Shown here one piece after another: positions 10,627-19,833 of a DNA stretch of 33,408 nt. A model generated the notes under the pieces. It was not told the DNA's origin. It searched no databases and worked only from the letters and a program-made list of their open reading frames with translations. The DNA is from an uncultured Peptococcaceae bacterium. GTDB lineage: Bacteria > Bacillota > Peptococcia > DRI-13 > UBA5745. Numbering within the stretch: the stretch's first letter is position 1; every line of letters starts with the position of its first letter. The stretch lies in assembly GCA_937873525.1 (NCBI GenBank), contig CALMWJ010000050.1, positions 1 to 33,408 on the forward strand. Reading direction: 5' to 3'. A program made the translations under genes and the position numbers.

Positions 10627-10823
10627 TCCTCCTGAAAGATAGATGTTAGTTTACGTTTACTTGGGAGAGCCAACCAAATCTAACCCAGGAGAGAGTAGAT
10701 TCCTATGCCGACCACAAGAAAACGAAGAGACAAGTAGAGTATATATTATTTGAATGAAAATTGCAAATATTTATTGCAAGTTTTATAAATATTTTTTCCT
10801 AAAGCAGCAATGGAGGTTTGATT

Positions 10824-11462
10824 ATGCGAATGCGCCGCAATCCGCTGGCAGAACAGAATTTGGAACAAATGCCGGGCGTTTTGCCCGGTTCCCCGGATAA
10901 GCTTTATGGGCATTGGGATGAGATATTTCAACGAAAAGCGCCGCTTCATATTGAACTGGGCATGGGAAAAGGCGATTTCATCATCGGCATGGCCCGGATG
11001 CATCCGGATATTAATTTCATCGGGGTCGAACGGGTGGCCTCGGTCCAGGTGATTGCCGCCCAGAAAAACCAGACGGATCCTTTGCCGAACTTGCGGTTCC
11101 TATCCTTGGACGCCGCCCAGCTTGAACTCTTTTTCCGGCCCGGTGAAGTCGAACGCATTTATTTGAACTTCAGCGATCCCTGGCCGAAAAAGCGTCATGC
11201 CAAACGACGGCTGACCTATGTGGAGATGCTGGAAGTCTATAAAAAGATTCTGAAGCCAGGCGGGCAGATCCATTTCAAGACAGACGGCGAAGCTTTTTTT
11301 GAGTTCTCATTGACCCAATTCAGGGAAGCGGGGATGTCCTTCGGGAAAATCAGCCGGGACCTGCATCATTCCGGTTTTGAGGGCAACGTGATGACCGAAT
11401 ATGAAAAACGGTTCTCTGAAATGGGGCTGCCCATCTTTCGCTGCGAGGTATGGAATGGCTGA
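10824..11462 (+). CDS. trmB: tRNA (guanine-N7-)-methyltransferase
   Basis: HIELGMGKGDFIIGMA, NFIGVERV, YLNFSDPWPKKRHAKRRLT, HFKTDGEAFFEFS; ATG at 10824 with upstream GGAGG. Confidence 0.95.
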   Translation: MRMRRNPLAEQNLEQMPGVLPGSPDKLYGHWDEIFQRKAPLHIELGMGKGDFIIGMARMHPDINFIGVERVASVQVIAAQKNQTDPLPNLRFLSLDAAQLELFFRPGEVERIYLNFSDPWPKKRHAKRRLTYVEMLEVYKKILKPGGQIHFKTDGEAFFEFSLTQFREAGMSFGKISRDLHHSGFEGNVMTEYEKRFSEMGLPIFRCEVWNG

Positions 11463-12846
11463 GAAGAAAAAAAGCGGCAAGCGGCAGGCCGTTGGCGCCG
11501 CCATGCCGGAAGCTTTTAAAGAACGCATCCTTCAGCAGCTCGGGCCGGAGGCATGGGAAGCTTTTGCGGCCTGCCGGAACGAAACGCCCTGGGGCGGGCT
11601 GCGTCTGAATACCCTGAAAGGCCGGCCGGAGGAGCTGCGGCGTCTGTTGCCTTTTGATTTAGAACCGGTTCCGTGGACCCGGGACGGCTTCTATTATCCG
11701 CCTGGCGAGCGGCCGGCCAAGCTGCCCTTCTACCAGGCTGGGCTCTATTATCTTCAAGAGCCCAGCGCCATGTCCTCTGCCGCTATGCTGGATGTGAAGC
11801 CCGGCGAACGGGTTTTGGACCTGTGTGCCGCACCCGGCGGCAAATCCACCCAGCTGGCCGCTGCTTTGCAGGGCAAGGGGTTTCTTGCAGCCAATGACAA
11901 CAGTCCCAAGCGCGTGAAAGCTTTGGTTTGGAATCTGGAACATTGGGGTGTGACCAACTATCTGGTCCTTCAAGAAGAGCCTTCCCGAATGACGAGGACG
12001 TTTTCAGGATTTTTTGACAAGATCCTGGTGGATGCGCCCTGCTCCGGGGAAGGGATGTTCCGGAAAGACCCGAAAGCAGTCGCAGGCTGGAAAGCCTACA
12101 ATGGGGAAGTGTGCCGCGCCATGCAGGACGGGATTCTGACGGCGGCGGCGCCCATGCTGCGGCCGGGGGGACGGCTGCTTTATTCCACCTGCACCTTCAA
12201 TCCTCTGGAAAACGAAGGAACGATCCAGGCTTTCCTGGACAGGCATCCCGAATTCAAGCTTGTGGAGCTCCCGGTCTATCCCGGCTGGATGGGTGGGACG
12301 CAGTTGCCGGAGGTTCGCCAGCTTTGGCCTCATCGCGTGCGGGGGGAAGGCCATTTCCTGGCGCTGCTGGAAAAAGAAGGGGGACGGCAAACGTCCGCCT
12401 GCATTCCTGAGCAGCCCCATCATAAAGCGGGGAAGGACCAGCTGCGGCCCTTTTACCAGTTTATGGACGAGAATTTTACCGCACCCCTCGAAGGCCCCTT
12501 TGCAGTATTCCAGCAGCATGTCTATAAAATCTATGAGCAGCTGCCGCCTTTGGAAGGACTGAAGGTCGCCAAGCCCGGCTGGTATATGGGCATGCTGAAA
12601 GGGGAACGGTTCGAGCCTTCCCAGGCAATGGCCATGGGGATACGGGCAGAACAGATGAAACGTCGGCTGGATCTGCAGCCGGAGGACCCATTGGTGAACC
12701 GTTACTTAAAAGGAGAGACCCTGATGGTTCAGGGGGAGCCCGGCTGGACGCTGGTGACGATGGCCGGTTATCCCCTGGGCTTTGGCAAACAGACACCGGA
12801 TTACCTGAAGAATCATTATCCTCCCGGATGGAGGCAATTTGACTGA
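11455..12846 (+). CDS. RNA cytosine-C5 methyltransferase, NOL1/NOP2/Sun (RsmB/RsmF) family
   Basis: VLDLCAAPGGKSTQLA, VDAPCSGEGMFRKDP, YSTCTFNPLENE; C-terminal extension as in RsmF-type enzymes; starts 8 nt inside trmB. Confidence 0.92.
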   Translation: MAEKKKSGKRQAVGAAMPEAFKERILQQLGPEAWEAFAACRNETPWGGLRLNTLKGRPEELRRLLPFDLEPVPWTRDGFYYPPGERPAKLPFYQAGLYYLQEPSAMSSAAMLDVKPGERVLDLCAAPGGKSTQLAAALQGKGFLAANDNSPKRVKALVWNLEHWGVTNYLVLQEEPSRMTRTFSGFFDKILVDAPCSGEGMFRKDPKAVAGWKAYNGEVCRAMQDGILTAAAPMLRPGGRLLYSTCTFNPLENEGTIQAFLDRHPEFKLVELPVYPGWMGGTQLPEVRQLWPHRVRGEGHFLALLEKEGGRQTSACIPEQPHHKAGKDQLRPFYQFMDENFTAPLEGPFAVFQQHVYKIYEQLPPLEGLKVAKPGWYMGMLKGERFEPSQAMAMGIRAEQMKRRLDLQPEDPLVNRYLKGETLMVQGEPGWTLVTMAGYPLGFGKQTPDYLKNHYPPGWRQFD

Positions 12847-12858
12847 CGAGGCATACGT

Positions 12859-13668
12859 ATGAATGATAAAAAGCACCCGAAGCTTCCGGAAAACATCATC
12901 AAAGGGATGAGAAAAGGCATCGTGGAGTTCGATCTGCTTGAACGGGGCGACCGGATCCTGGTGGGCCTGTCAGGCGGCAAAGACAGTTCGCTTCTGCTGC
13001 TGGCATTGGCCCAGCTGGTTCGGTATCTGCCTTTTCCCGTGGAATTGTCAGCGATCCATATCGATCTTGGCTTCCGGCCGGCGGAACAGGCGGACTATTC
13101 TACCCTGGACAAACTTTGTGCTCTGGCTGGCGTTCCCTTGTACCGGGAACGTCATGAGCTGGCGGAAGATATTCTGCACAATCCCGATCAAAACCCTTGT
13201 TCTCGGTGTTCTTATTGGCGGCGGGCGCTGATCCACAACTATGCGCGGACCAATGGCTTCAATAAAGTCGCTTTCGCCCATCATCTCGATGATGCGGTGG
13301 AGACTTATTTGATGGGGTTGCTGTACTCCGGTCAATTGGGGACCTTTCTGCCCAAAACCTTCCTGGACCGGACCGGCGTCACGGTGATCCGGCCCATGGT
13401 TTACCTGCGAGAAAAAGACATTCGAGGCGCCGCCAATAAAATGGAGATTCCGCTGATGTCCAGCCCTTGTCCCTTGGATGGTTTCACGCAGCGAACCAAA
13501 GTCAAGGCGCTGATCCGGGACCTGTGCAAAGAAAATCCCATGGTCTTCGACCATCTGGTTTCCGGAATGCGGGAAGGCAAGCGACAGCATCTTTGGCCGG
13601 CGCCGCTGCCGAGGCCGGAGCTTCGTCAGAAAAATCTGGATTTCTGGAGCCGCTCAGAAGAGGAATAA
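12859..13668 (+). CDS. ttcA: PP-loop ATPase, TtcA-like tRNA 2-thiocytidine biosynthesis protein
   Basis: PP-loop LSGGKDSSLLL; CSRCSYWRRALIHNYA; AFAHHLDDAVETYLMGLLYSG; SSPCPLDG. Confidence 0.82.
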   Translation: MNDKKHPKLPENIIKGMRKGIVEFDLLERGDRILVGLSGGKDSSLLLLALAQLVRYLPFPVELSAIHIDLGFRPAEQADYSTLDKLCALAGVPLYRERHELAEDILHNPDQNPCSRCSYWRRALIHNYARTNGFNKVAFAHHLDDAVETYLMGLLYSGQLGTFLPKTFLDRTGVTVIRPMVYLREKDIRGAANKMEIPLMSSPCPLDGFTQRTKVKALIRDLCKENPMVFDHLVSGMREGKRQHLWPAPLPRPELRQKNLDFWSRSEEE

Positions 13669-13713
13669 AAAGATCCGGAAGCGTCGCGGCATGCGGTGCT
13701 TCCGGATCTTTTT
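13667..13713. terminator. Bidirectional Rho-independent terminator between convergent ttcA and clpB
   Basis: Perfect 16-bp inverted repeat AAAAAGATCCGGAAGC / GCTTCCGGATCTTTTT with A-run and T-run on opposite sides. Confidence 0.93.
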
Positions 13714-13733
13714 CCATTCAAGCTTATTGAGGC

Positions 13734-16337
13734 TTACGGTTTGACGATCGGCGCGGAGGGTCTCACGATGAGCTTGCCATCGGACAGGTCCAGGACCACC
13801 GTATCGCCGGGTTTGACCAGGTCCTGGATCAGCAGGCGGGACAAAGGAGTTTCCACCACCTGCTGAATCAGCCGTTTCAGCGGACGGGCACCATAGGAGG
13901 GATCATAGCCCTCCCTGGACAACGCTTCCAGAGCGGCGTCGGTCCAGGCCAGCGTGATGCGGGCCGTATCCTGCAGACGTTTGTTCATAGCTTGAAGCAG
14001 AAGCTGGGCGATTCCTTTGACCTGGGCTTCCGCCAAGGCATGAAAGACCACGATTTCATCCACCCGGTTCAGGAATTCGGGACGGAAATACTGCTGGAGC
14101 ATGCCGGTCACCTGGGCTTTGATGGACTCGTAATCGCCTCTTGCCTCCAGGATCTGCTGACTGCCGATGTTGGAGGTCATGATGATGACGGTGTTTTTGA
14201 AATCTACCGTCCGGCCCTTGGAATCGGTAAGCCGGCCGTCATCCAGGATCTGAAGCATGATGTTGAACACATCGGGATGCGCCTTCTCGATTTCATCTAA
14301 AAGCAAAACACCATAGGGATGCCGTCGGACGGCTTCCGTCAGCTGTCCGCCTTCATCATGGCCGATGTAGCCCGGCGGTGCGCCGATCAGGCGGGAGACG
14401 GCATGCTTTTCCATATATTCGGACATGTCCAGGCGGACCATGCTGCGCTCATCGTCGAAGAGTGCCAAGGCCAGGGCTTTGGCGAGTTCGGTTTTGCCAA
14501 CGCCGGTCGGTCCCAGGAAAATAAAACTGCCAATAGGACGGCGAGGGTCCTTGATCCCGGCCCGTGCCCGCAGAACCGCATCCGCCACCGCTTGCACGCC
14601 CTCTTCCTGTCCGATCACTCTCTGATGGAGGAGCTCGTCCAGATGGAGCAGTTTTTCCCGTTCCCCTTCCATCAGCTTGGACAGAGGGATGCCTGTCCAG
14701 CGGCTGACCACTTGGGCAATGTCCTCTTCGCCGACTTCTTCTTTCAGCATCGCTTCGCCGCCGTCTTTTTCAGCGAGACGCTGCTCCTCGGCCTCCAGTT
14801 GCTTTGTCAGTTCATTGAGCCGGCCGTATTTCAGTTCCGCCGCTTGATTCAGGTCGTAATTCCGTTCGGCCCGTTCGATCTGCAGCTTCACGTCCTCGAT
14901 GTCCTGCTTGACCTGGCGGACCCGGGCAATGGCTTCTTTTTCGGTTTGCCATTGAGCTTTCATGGTATCCGATTCATTTTTCATGTCGGCCAGCTGGGCC
15001 TGGAGTTTGCCAAGGCGTTCTTTTGAAACGGCATCGGTCTCTTTCTTCAGGGCAGCTTCCTCGATTTCCAGCTGCATGATGCGGCGGGTGATTTCATCCA
15101 GTTCCGTGGGCATGCTGTCGATTTCAGTCCGAAGCCGGGCCGCGGCTTCATCCATCAGGTCGATGGCCTTGTCTGGCAGAAAGCGGTCGGAAATGTAGCG
15201 GTCGGAAAGGGTTGCAGCCGCCACCAGCGCACCGTCTTTGATGCGGACGCCATGATGGACCTCATAGCGTTCTTTCAGGCCGCGAAGGATGGAAATGGTA
15301 TCCTCCACCGAGGGAGGGTCAACCAGGATAGGCTGGAACCGGCGTTCCAGGGCGGCATCCTTTTCAATGTGCTTGCGATATTCATCCAGAGTGGTGGCGC
15401 CGATGGCCCGCAATTCACCTCGGGCCAGCATGGGCTTCAGGATGTTGCCTGCATCCATGGCCCCTTCGGCGGCGCCTGCGCCAACCACGGTGTGGAGTTC
15501 ATCGATAAACAGGATCACTTTGCCGTTGGAATCCTGGACTTCTTTCAAAACGGCTTTGAGGCGCTCTTCAAATTCGCCGCGATATTTGGCTCCGGCGATC
15601 AGGGCGCCCATATCCAGGGAGATCAGGGTCTTGTTTTTTAAAGATTCCGGAACGTCGCCGGCTTCGATCCGGCGGGCCAGGCCTTCCGCAATGGCTGTCT
15701 TGCCCACGCCGGGCTCGCCGATCAGAACGGGATTGTTTTTCGTGCGACGGCTGAGAATTTCCATGGCTCGGCGGATCTCTTCATCACGGCCAATGACCGG
15801 ATCCAGTTTGCCTTGGGCAGCCAGTCTGGTCAGGTCGCGGCCGTATTTTTGCAGCGCCTCATAGGTGTCTTCGGGATTTTCGGTGTTGACCTGCTGGCTG
15901 CCCCGGACTTGTTTCAGGCTTGCCAGCAGCTTATCCCGGGTGAGACCGCTGCGGCTCAGCAGCTGCTGCACGTCACGGTCACCTTCCATGAGCAGGCCCA
16001 GCAGAAGATGCTCTGTGCTGATATAGGTATCCTTCATGTCCCGGGCTTCTTTTTCGGCCTTGACCAGGGCTCTGGCCAGGCCGCTGCCCATGCTGAGGGA
16101 ACCTTCATAACCATGGACGGAAGGAAGCTTGCGAAGCAGCGTTTCTGTTTCTTTTCTCACGAAGTCCAGATTCAGGCCGCTGTGCTCCAGCAAACGGGGG
16201 ATCAGCCCGCCCTCCTGATTTAATAGCGCAAAAAGCAGATGCCCGGAGACCACTTCCTGCTGATGGTTTTCCAAGGCGAGGTTTTGGGCGGATTGGATGG
16301 CTTCGCGGGATTTCTGGGTATATTGATTAGGGTTCAT
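13734..16337 (-). CDS. clpB: ATP-dependent chaperone ClpB (Hsp104 family)
   Basis: Clp-N repeat, two AAA+ modules ([30 protein letters not shown]), coiled-coil middle domain, [32 protein letters not shown] favours the ATG at 16337 over 16343. Confidence 0.96.
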   Translation of the reverse strand: MNPNQYTQKSREAIQSAQNLALENHQQEVVSGHLLFALLNQEGGLIPRLLEHSGLNLDFVRKETETLLRKLPSVHGYEGSLSMGSGLARALVKAEKEARDMKDTYISTEHLLLGLLMEGDRDVQQLLSRSGLTRDKLLASLKQVRGSQQVNTENPEDTYEALQKYGRDLTRLAAQGKLDPVIGRDEEIRRAMEILSRRTKNNPVLIGEPGVGKTAIAEGLARRIEAGDVPESLKNKTLISLDMGALIAGAKYRGEFEERLKAVLKEVQDSNGKVILFIDELHTVVGAGAAEGAMDAGNILKPMLARGELRAIGATTLDEYRKHIEKDAALERRFQPILVDPPSVEDTISILRGLKERYEVHHGVRIKDGALVAAATLSDRYISDRFLPDKAIDLMDEAAARLRTEIDSMPTELDEITRRIMQLEIEEAALKKETDAVSKERLGKLQAQLADMKNESDTMKAQWQTEKEAIARVRQVKQDIEDVKLQIERAERNYDLNQAAELKYGRLNELTKQLEAEEQRLAEKDGGEAMLKEEVGEEDIAQVVSRWTGIPLSKLMEGEREKLLHLDELLHQRVIGQEEGVQAVADAVLRARAGIKDPRRPIGSFIFLGPTGVGKTELAKALALALFDDERSMVRLDMSEYMEKHAVSRLIGAPPGYIGHDEGGQLTEAVRRHPYGVLLLDEIEKAHPDVFNIMLQILDDGRLTDSKGRTVDFKNTVIIMTSNIGSQQILEARGDYESIKAQVTGMLQQYFRPEFLNRVDEIVVFHALAEAQVKGIAQLLLQAMNKRLQDTARITLAWTDAALEALSREGYDPSYGARPLKRLIQQVVETPLSRLLIQDLVKPGDTVVLDLSDGKLIVRPSAPIVKP

Positions 16338-16391
16338 GATCATTCACCTCCGATAAAGATCGAACGGATTCAGAAAAGGTTTGCTCCAAAT

Positions 16392-16408
16392 ATTGACCAA
16401 ATTTGACC
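16392..16408 (-). promoter_or_regulatory. CtsR-like heptad operator upstream of clpB
   Basis: Minus strand GGTCAAA-TTT-GGTCAAT: tandem heptads with 3-nt spacing, close to the published CtsR consensus RGTCAAANANRGTCAAA. Confidence 0.75.
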
Positions 16409-16585
16409 TTAATACAAGAATGCCAAAAAATAGCTGGAAATGCAATGGTCAACAAGGATTAAAAGAGTTAGAAAATGAGAGAAAAAATGAGCATATTAGA
16501 TCTATTTACGAAAAACGCAAATATTAGGCAATTTATGTTCAATCGGGTCTCCCGAAAGTCACAGAAGCGAGAAGGGAACCTGATG

Positions 16586-16594
16586 TGCTATAAT
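16586..16594 (+). promoter_or_regulatory. Putative extended -10 promoter element for the PLC-like gene
   Basis: TGcTATAAT about 30 nt upstream of the start codon; no good -35. Confidence 0.45.
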
Positions 16595-16623
16595 GCAGAT
16601 AAGCATCAAGGGAGCGTAAGAGC

Positions 16624-17271
16624 ATGAACATACAGTCGCATTTACTCATGGCCATGGCCATGGAAAAACATATCAAAGAAAAATACCAGCTGGAGTTACG
16701 CTGGAATGTCTTCTATTACGGGAATATTCGTCCGGATCTGACCCCGAAAGGCGAGAAGAAGGCCCCTCACACCTTCAGGGACAGCCTGCCGGTTTTTATG
16801 CGCCATTGCAGCTATCTGTCCAGCCGGAGCCAGCTGACGCGGCCTGCGCTTTCTCTGATGAGCTTCAGACTGGGCCTGCTGCTGCATTACACCGCGGATT
16901 TTTTTACCTTTGCCCATCACGATGAGGCGCTTTTCGGGCAGACCATGGCACATTTCAAGTATGAAAATGCGCTTCTGGAGGCACTGTGGAAAGAATCCCG
17001 CAAAGACCCGCTGCTGCCAAGCCCTGTCGGGAAGCGCCTGGACGTTTTTATGCTGGAAGTGCTGCGGCAATACGATCAAGGGCCCCATAGCCCTTCCAGG
17101 GACGCGGATTATATTTATCATCTATCGATGATCGTCTGTGACCGGATCATTGAACGAATTTATCTGGAAAAAGCATTCCGCGAGAATACGATCATCCAAT
17201 ATGCGGCGCGGGTCCGGCAAATACATCCCATCCAACGAATCAGAGAAGGAGTGACAAGGCATGCACCTTGA
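16624..17271 (+). CDS. Zinc-dependent phospholipase C-like domain protein
   Basis: NIQSHLLMAMAM..., YYGNIRPDLTP, LGLLLHYTADFFTFAHH: His/Asp pattern resembling the zinc-dependent PLC fold. Confidence 0.6.
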   Translation: MNIQSHLLMAMAMEKHIKEKYQLELRWNVFYYGNIRPDLTPKGEKKAPHTFRDSLPVFMRHCSYLSSRSQLTRPALSLMSFRLGLLLHYTADFFTFAHHDEALFGQTMAHFKYENALLEALWKESRKDPLLPSPVGKRLDVFMLEVLRQYDQGPHSPSRDADYIYHLSMIVCDRIIERIYLEKAFRENTIIQYAARVRQIHPIQRIREGVTRHAP

Positions 17272-18610
17272 GAGGCTGATCCTTTTCCGCGGAGTCATTC
17301 GTGATCCTTTGCTGGAGCAGTTCCTTCATGTCTACCAATTATCCAGACAGCCGGCTGCTTCCTTTGGGGAACTGGCAGACGCCTATTGCCTTCTAACGGC
17401 CAGGATTCTTGAGGCGTTGTCGGGGCTGCGGCATCGCTGGTCCGGAGACGGGTGGACCTGCCTGCTTCTGGAACGGATTCTTTCGGATGAAAATCTTTTC
17501 TCCTTCAAAGCCGAGAAGACCGGTCTGGAGGCCATGGACAAAGACCTGATGGAGCTTGCGGCCCGGGACTTGAGGCTTCTGGAGCCTCTGGGCCGGTTGA
17601 CCTGGAGCGATCTGATCCGGCAAATTGCCGCGAAAAACCGGGACGGCGCGGCCTCGCTGCCCACCTGGAACCTGGACAGCCTTAGGATCGGGAAGAAGGA
17701 ACCGGAGGGAAGCAAGGCCCAGGTATACCGCTATTTCTTTTCCCAAGCGTCTTGGGGAGAAGGCGCGGGGCTGTTGGCTTGTTATTTTCAACAGCAAGGC
17801 GTGGGGCTCCATGGGCGGTATTATGCGTTCCAATGGGATACAGAGGGTGCGGAGGGCGGCGGTTTCAGGCCGGTGCTGAACCGTGACCCTATAACGTTTG
17901 AAGGCATGTTCGGCTACGAGGAAGAACAGGCTCAGGTGATCCGAAACACCCGCCAGTTCCTGTCCGGCTTGCCGGCCAACAATGTTTTGCTTTACGGAGA
18001 CCGGGGAACAGGCAAATCCTCCACAGTCAAAGCACTGATCAACCGGTTTGGACCGCTGGGCCTCCGTCTGATCGAAATCGGCAAAAGCCAGCTCCAGGAC
18101 CTGCAGAAAATCATGGCCCTCCTGAAAGACCGGGGGATGAAGTATATCATTTATATCGATGATCTGAGTTTTTCAGATCAGGACTCCCAATATGCCGCCC
18201 TGAAAGCGGTGCTGGAGGGAGGGCTCAGCGCCACGCCGTCCAACGTTTTGATTTATGCCACCTCCAACCGCCGGCATCTGCTGCCGGAAAAGTTCACAGA
18301 CCGGGATATAACCGGCATAAGCTGCGAAGATGTCCGGTTCATGGATACGATGCAGGAGAAGCTTTCTCTGGCCGACCGTTTCGGGATGACCGTTACTTTT
18401 GCCTCTCCGGACCAGAAGGCTTATCTGGCGATCGTGGAACAGATGGCTGTCCAAAGAGGTCTGCCGTTCAGCCGGGAAGCGCTGCGCAAGCGGGCCTTGT
18501 TGTGGGAGCTGCAGCAAAACAGCCGGTCGCCCCGCACGGCCAGGCAGTTTCTGGATGCACTCCAGGGCGAGCTCGGTTTGCAAAAAATGGAGGGGGAGCA
18601 GAGAATTTAA
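17261..18610 (+). CDS. DUF815-type AAA+ ATPase
   Basis: Walker A GDRGTGKSSTVKAL; Walker B KYIIYIDDLSF; NVLIYATSNRRHLLPEKFTDR characteristic of DUF815; starts 11 nt inside the upstream ORF. Confidence 0.85.
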   Translation: MHLERLILFRGVIRDPLLEQFLHVYQLSRQPAASFGELADAYCLLTARILEALSGLRHRWSGDGWTCLLLERILSDENLFSFKAEKTGLEAMDKDLMELAARDLRLLEPLGRLTWSDLIRQIAAKNRDGAASLPTWNLDSLRIGKKEPEGSKAQVYRYFFSQASWGEGAGLLACYFQQQGVGLHGRYYAFQWDTEGAEGGGFRPVLNRDPITFEGMFGYEEEQAQVIRNTRQFLSGLPANNVLLYGDRGTGKSSTVKALINRFGPLGLRLIEIGKSQLQDLQKIMALLKDRGMKYIIYIDDLSFSDQDSQYAALKAVLEGGLSATPSNVLIYATSNRRHLLPEKFTDRDITGISCEDVRFMDTMQEKLSLADRFGMTVTFASPDQKAYLAIVEQMAVQRGLPFSREALRKRALLWELQQNSRSPRTARQFLDALQGELGLQKMEGEQRI

Positions 18611-18632
18611 ATAAAAATACACGGATTGATGA

Positions 18633-18660
18633 TTGACATCCTGATGGAATGGGGTATAAT
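18633..18660 (+). promoter_or_regulatory. Strong sigma-A promoter upstream of asd
   Basis: Consensus TTGACA -16 nt- TATAAT. Confidence 0.8.
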
Positions 18661-18667
18661 TCTCTAT

Positions 18668-18794
18668 AGGCTTTGTCCACCAACGGGAGATAGCTATCTA
18701 TCCTTGGTGGACTTCGATTATTTATTGTAGAGTGAGCTTTGTTTCATAAGCCCGGATACCGTCCTTATTTAAGCGAAGCAACTCTTTGAGGAGG
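18668..18794 (+). ncRNA. Structured 5' leader of asd (candidate cis-regulatory RNA), family not identified
   Basis: Hairpin 1: GTCCACCAA (18675-18683)/TTGGTGGAC (18704-18712) enclosing palindrome AGATAGCTATCT. Hairpin 2: AGAGT..GCTTTG..ATAAG (18729-18750)/CTTAT..CGAAGC..ACTCT (18764-18785), ending just before the AGGAGG SD. Confidence 0.5.
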
Positions 18795-18802
18795 CGTGTT
18801 CA

Positions 18803-19831
18803 ATGAAATCCTATCGAATCGCAGTCGTCGGCGCCACTGGGGCTGTAGGCACAGAAATGCTGAAGACACTTGAAAACTCAAAAATCAATATTGCGTCTGT
18901 CGTCCCGATGGCGTCCGTCCGAAGTTCCAATAAAACCGTTGAATTCAGAGGCGAGAAACTTCCGGTCCGGGTTGCCGGAGAAGGGGCCTTCAAGGACATC
19001 GACATCGCTTTGTTCTCCGCCGGCGGCAGCACCAGCAAGATGCTTTCCCCTATCGCCGCGGCCGAAGGTGCGCTGGTCATTGACAACAGCAATGCCTGGC
19101 GCATGGATCCGGACGTGCCGCTGGTGGTGCCTGAAGTCAATCCCTGGGCCGCCAAAAAGCACAGCAAAGGCATTATTGCCAACCCAAACTGCTCCACCAT
19201 CCAGATGGTGGTGGCATTGAAACCCCTGCATAGCCTCTTCAAAATCAAACGCATCGTGGTTTCCACCTATCAATCGGTTTCCGGCACCGGACAGCGAGCC
19301 ATCGATGAGCTGAAAAACCAGGTTAAAGCTTATGCGGTGGGTTTGCCGATGCCCGTGCAGACCTATCCTTACCAGATCGCCTTCAATTGTCTGCCTCAGA
19401 TCGATGTTTTTGAAGAAAACGGCTATACCAAAGAAGAAATGAAGATGTTTTATGAAACCCGGAAGATTTATGAGGACGATGAGATCCTGATCAACGCAAC
19501 AGCGGTCAGGGTGCCCACCCTGAACTGCCACAGCGAGTCTGTGAATATCGAAACCGCCAAGCCTCTGCCTTCCATCGGGGAAATTCGGCGCATCCTTGCG
19601 AATGCACCGGGCATCAAGGTCATGGATGACCCATCCAATCAGATCTATCCGATGCCGTATGATAAAGCTGGCACCGACGCGGTGTATGTGGGGCGGATCC
19701 GCAAGGACATTACCAATGACAACGGCCTGAATCTTTGGATCGTGGCGGACAATTTGCGCAAGGGTGCAGCGTTGAATGCGGTTCAGATCGCTGAACTGGT
19801 CGTCGAAAATGACTGGGTGAAGGGAGCTTAG
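18803..19831 (+). CDS. asd: Aspartate-semialdehyde dehydrogenase
   Basis: VVGATGAVGTEMLKTLE, NPNCSTIQMVVALKPLH, VSTYQSVSGTGQRAIDEL, TAVRVPTLNCHSESVNIET. Confidence 0.96.
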   Translation: MKSYRIAVVGATGAVGTEMLKTLENSKINIASVVPMASVRSSNKTVEFRGEKLPVRVAGEGAFKDIDIALFSAGGSTSKMLSPIAAAEGALVIDNSNAWRMDPDVPLVVPEVNPWAAKKHSKGIIANPNCSTIQMVVALKPLHSLFKIKRIVVSTYQSVSGTGQRAIDELKNQVKAYAVGLPMPVQTYPYQIAFNCLPQIDVFEENGYTKEEMKMFYETRKIYEDDEILINATAVRVPTLNCHSESVNIETAKPLPSIGEIRRILANAPGIKVMDDPSNQIYPMPYDKAGTDAVYVGRIRKDITNDNGLNLWIVADNLRKGAALNAVQIAELVVENDWVKGA

Positions 19832-19833
19832 CC

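Noticed and set aside
14319-15026. 235-aa and other plus-strand ORFs opposite clpB
   Set aside because: Shadow ORFs of clpB; no SD or family motifs.
18668-18794. Asd leader as a lysine riboswitch, T-box or 6S RNA
   Set aside because: No lysine-riboswitch conserved segments and no T-box sequence (TGGNACCGCG) seen. 6S cannot be excluded by eye but the length and lack of a global closing stem do not support it.
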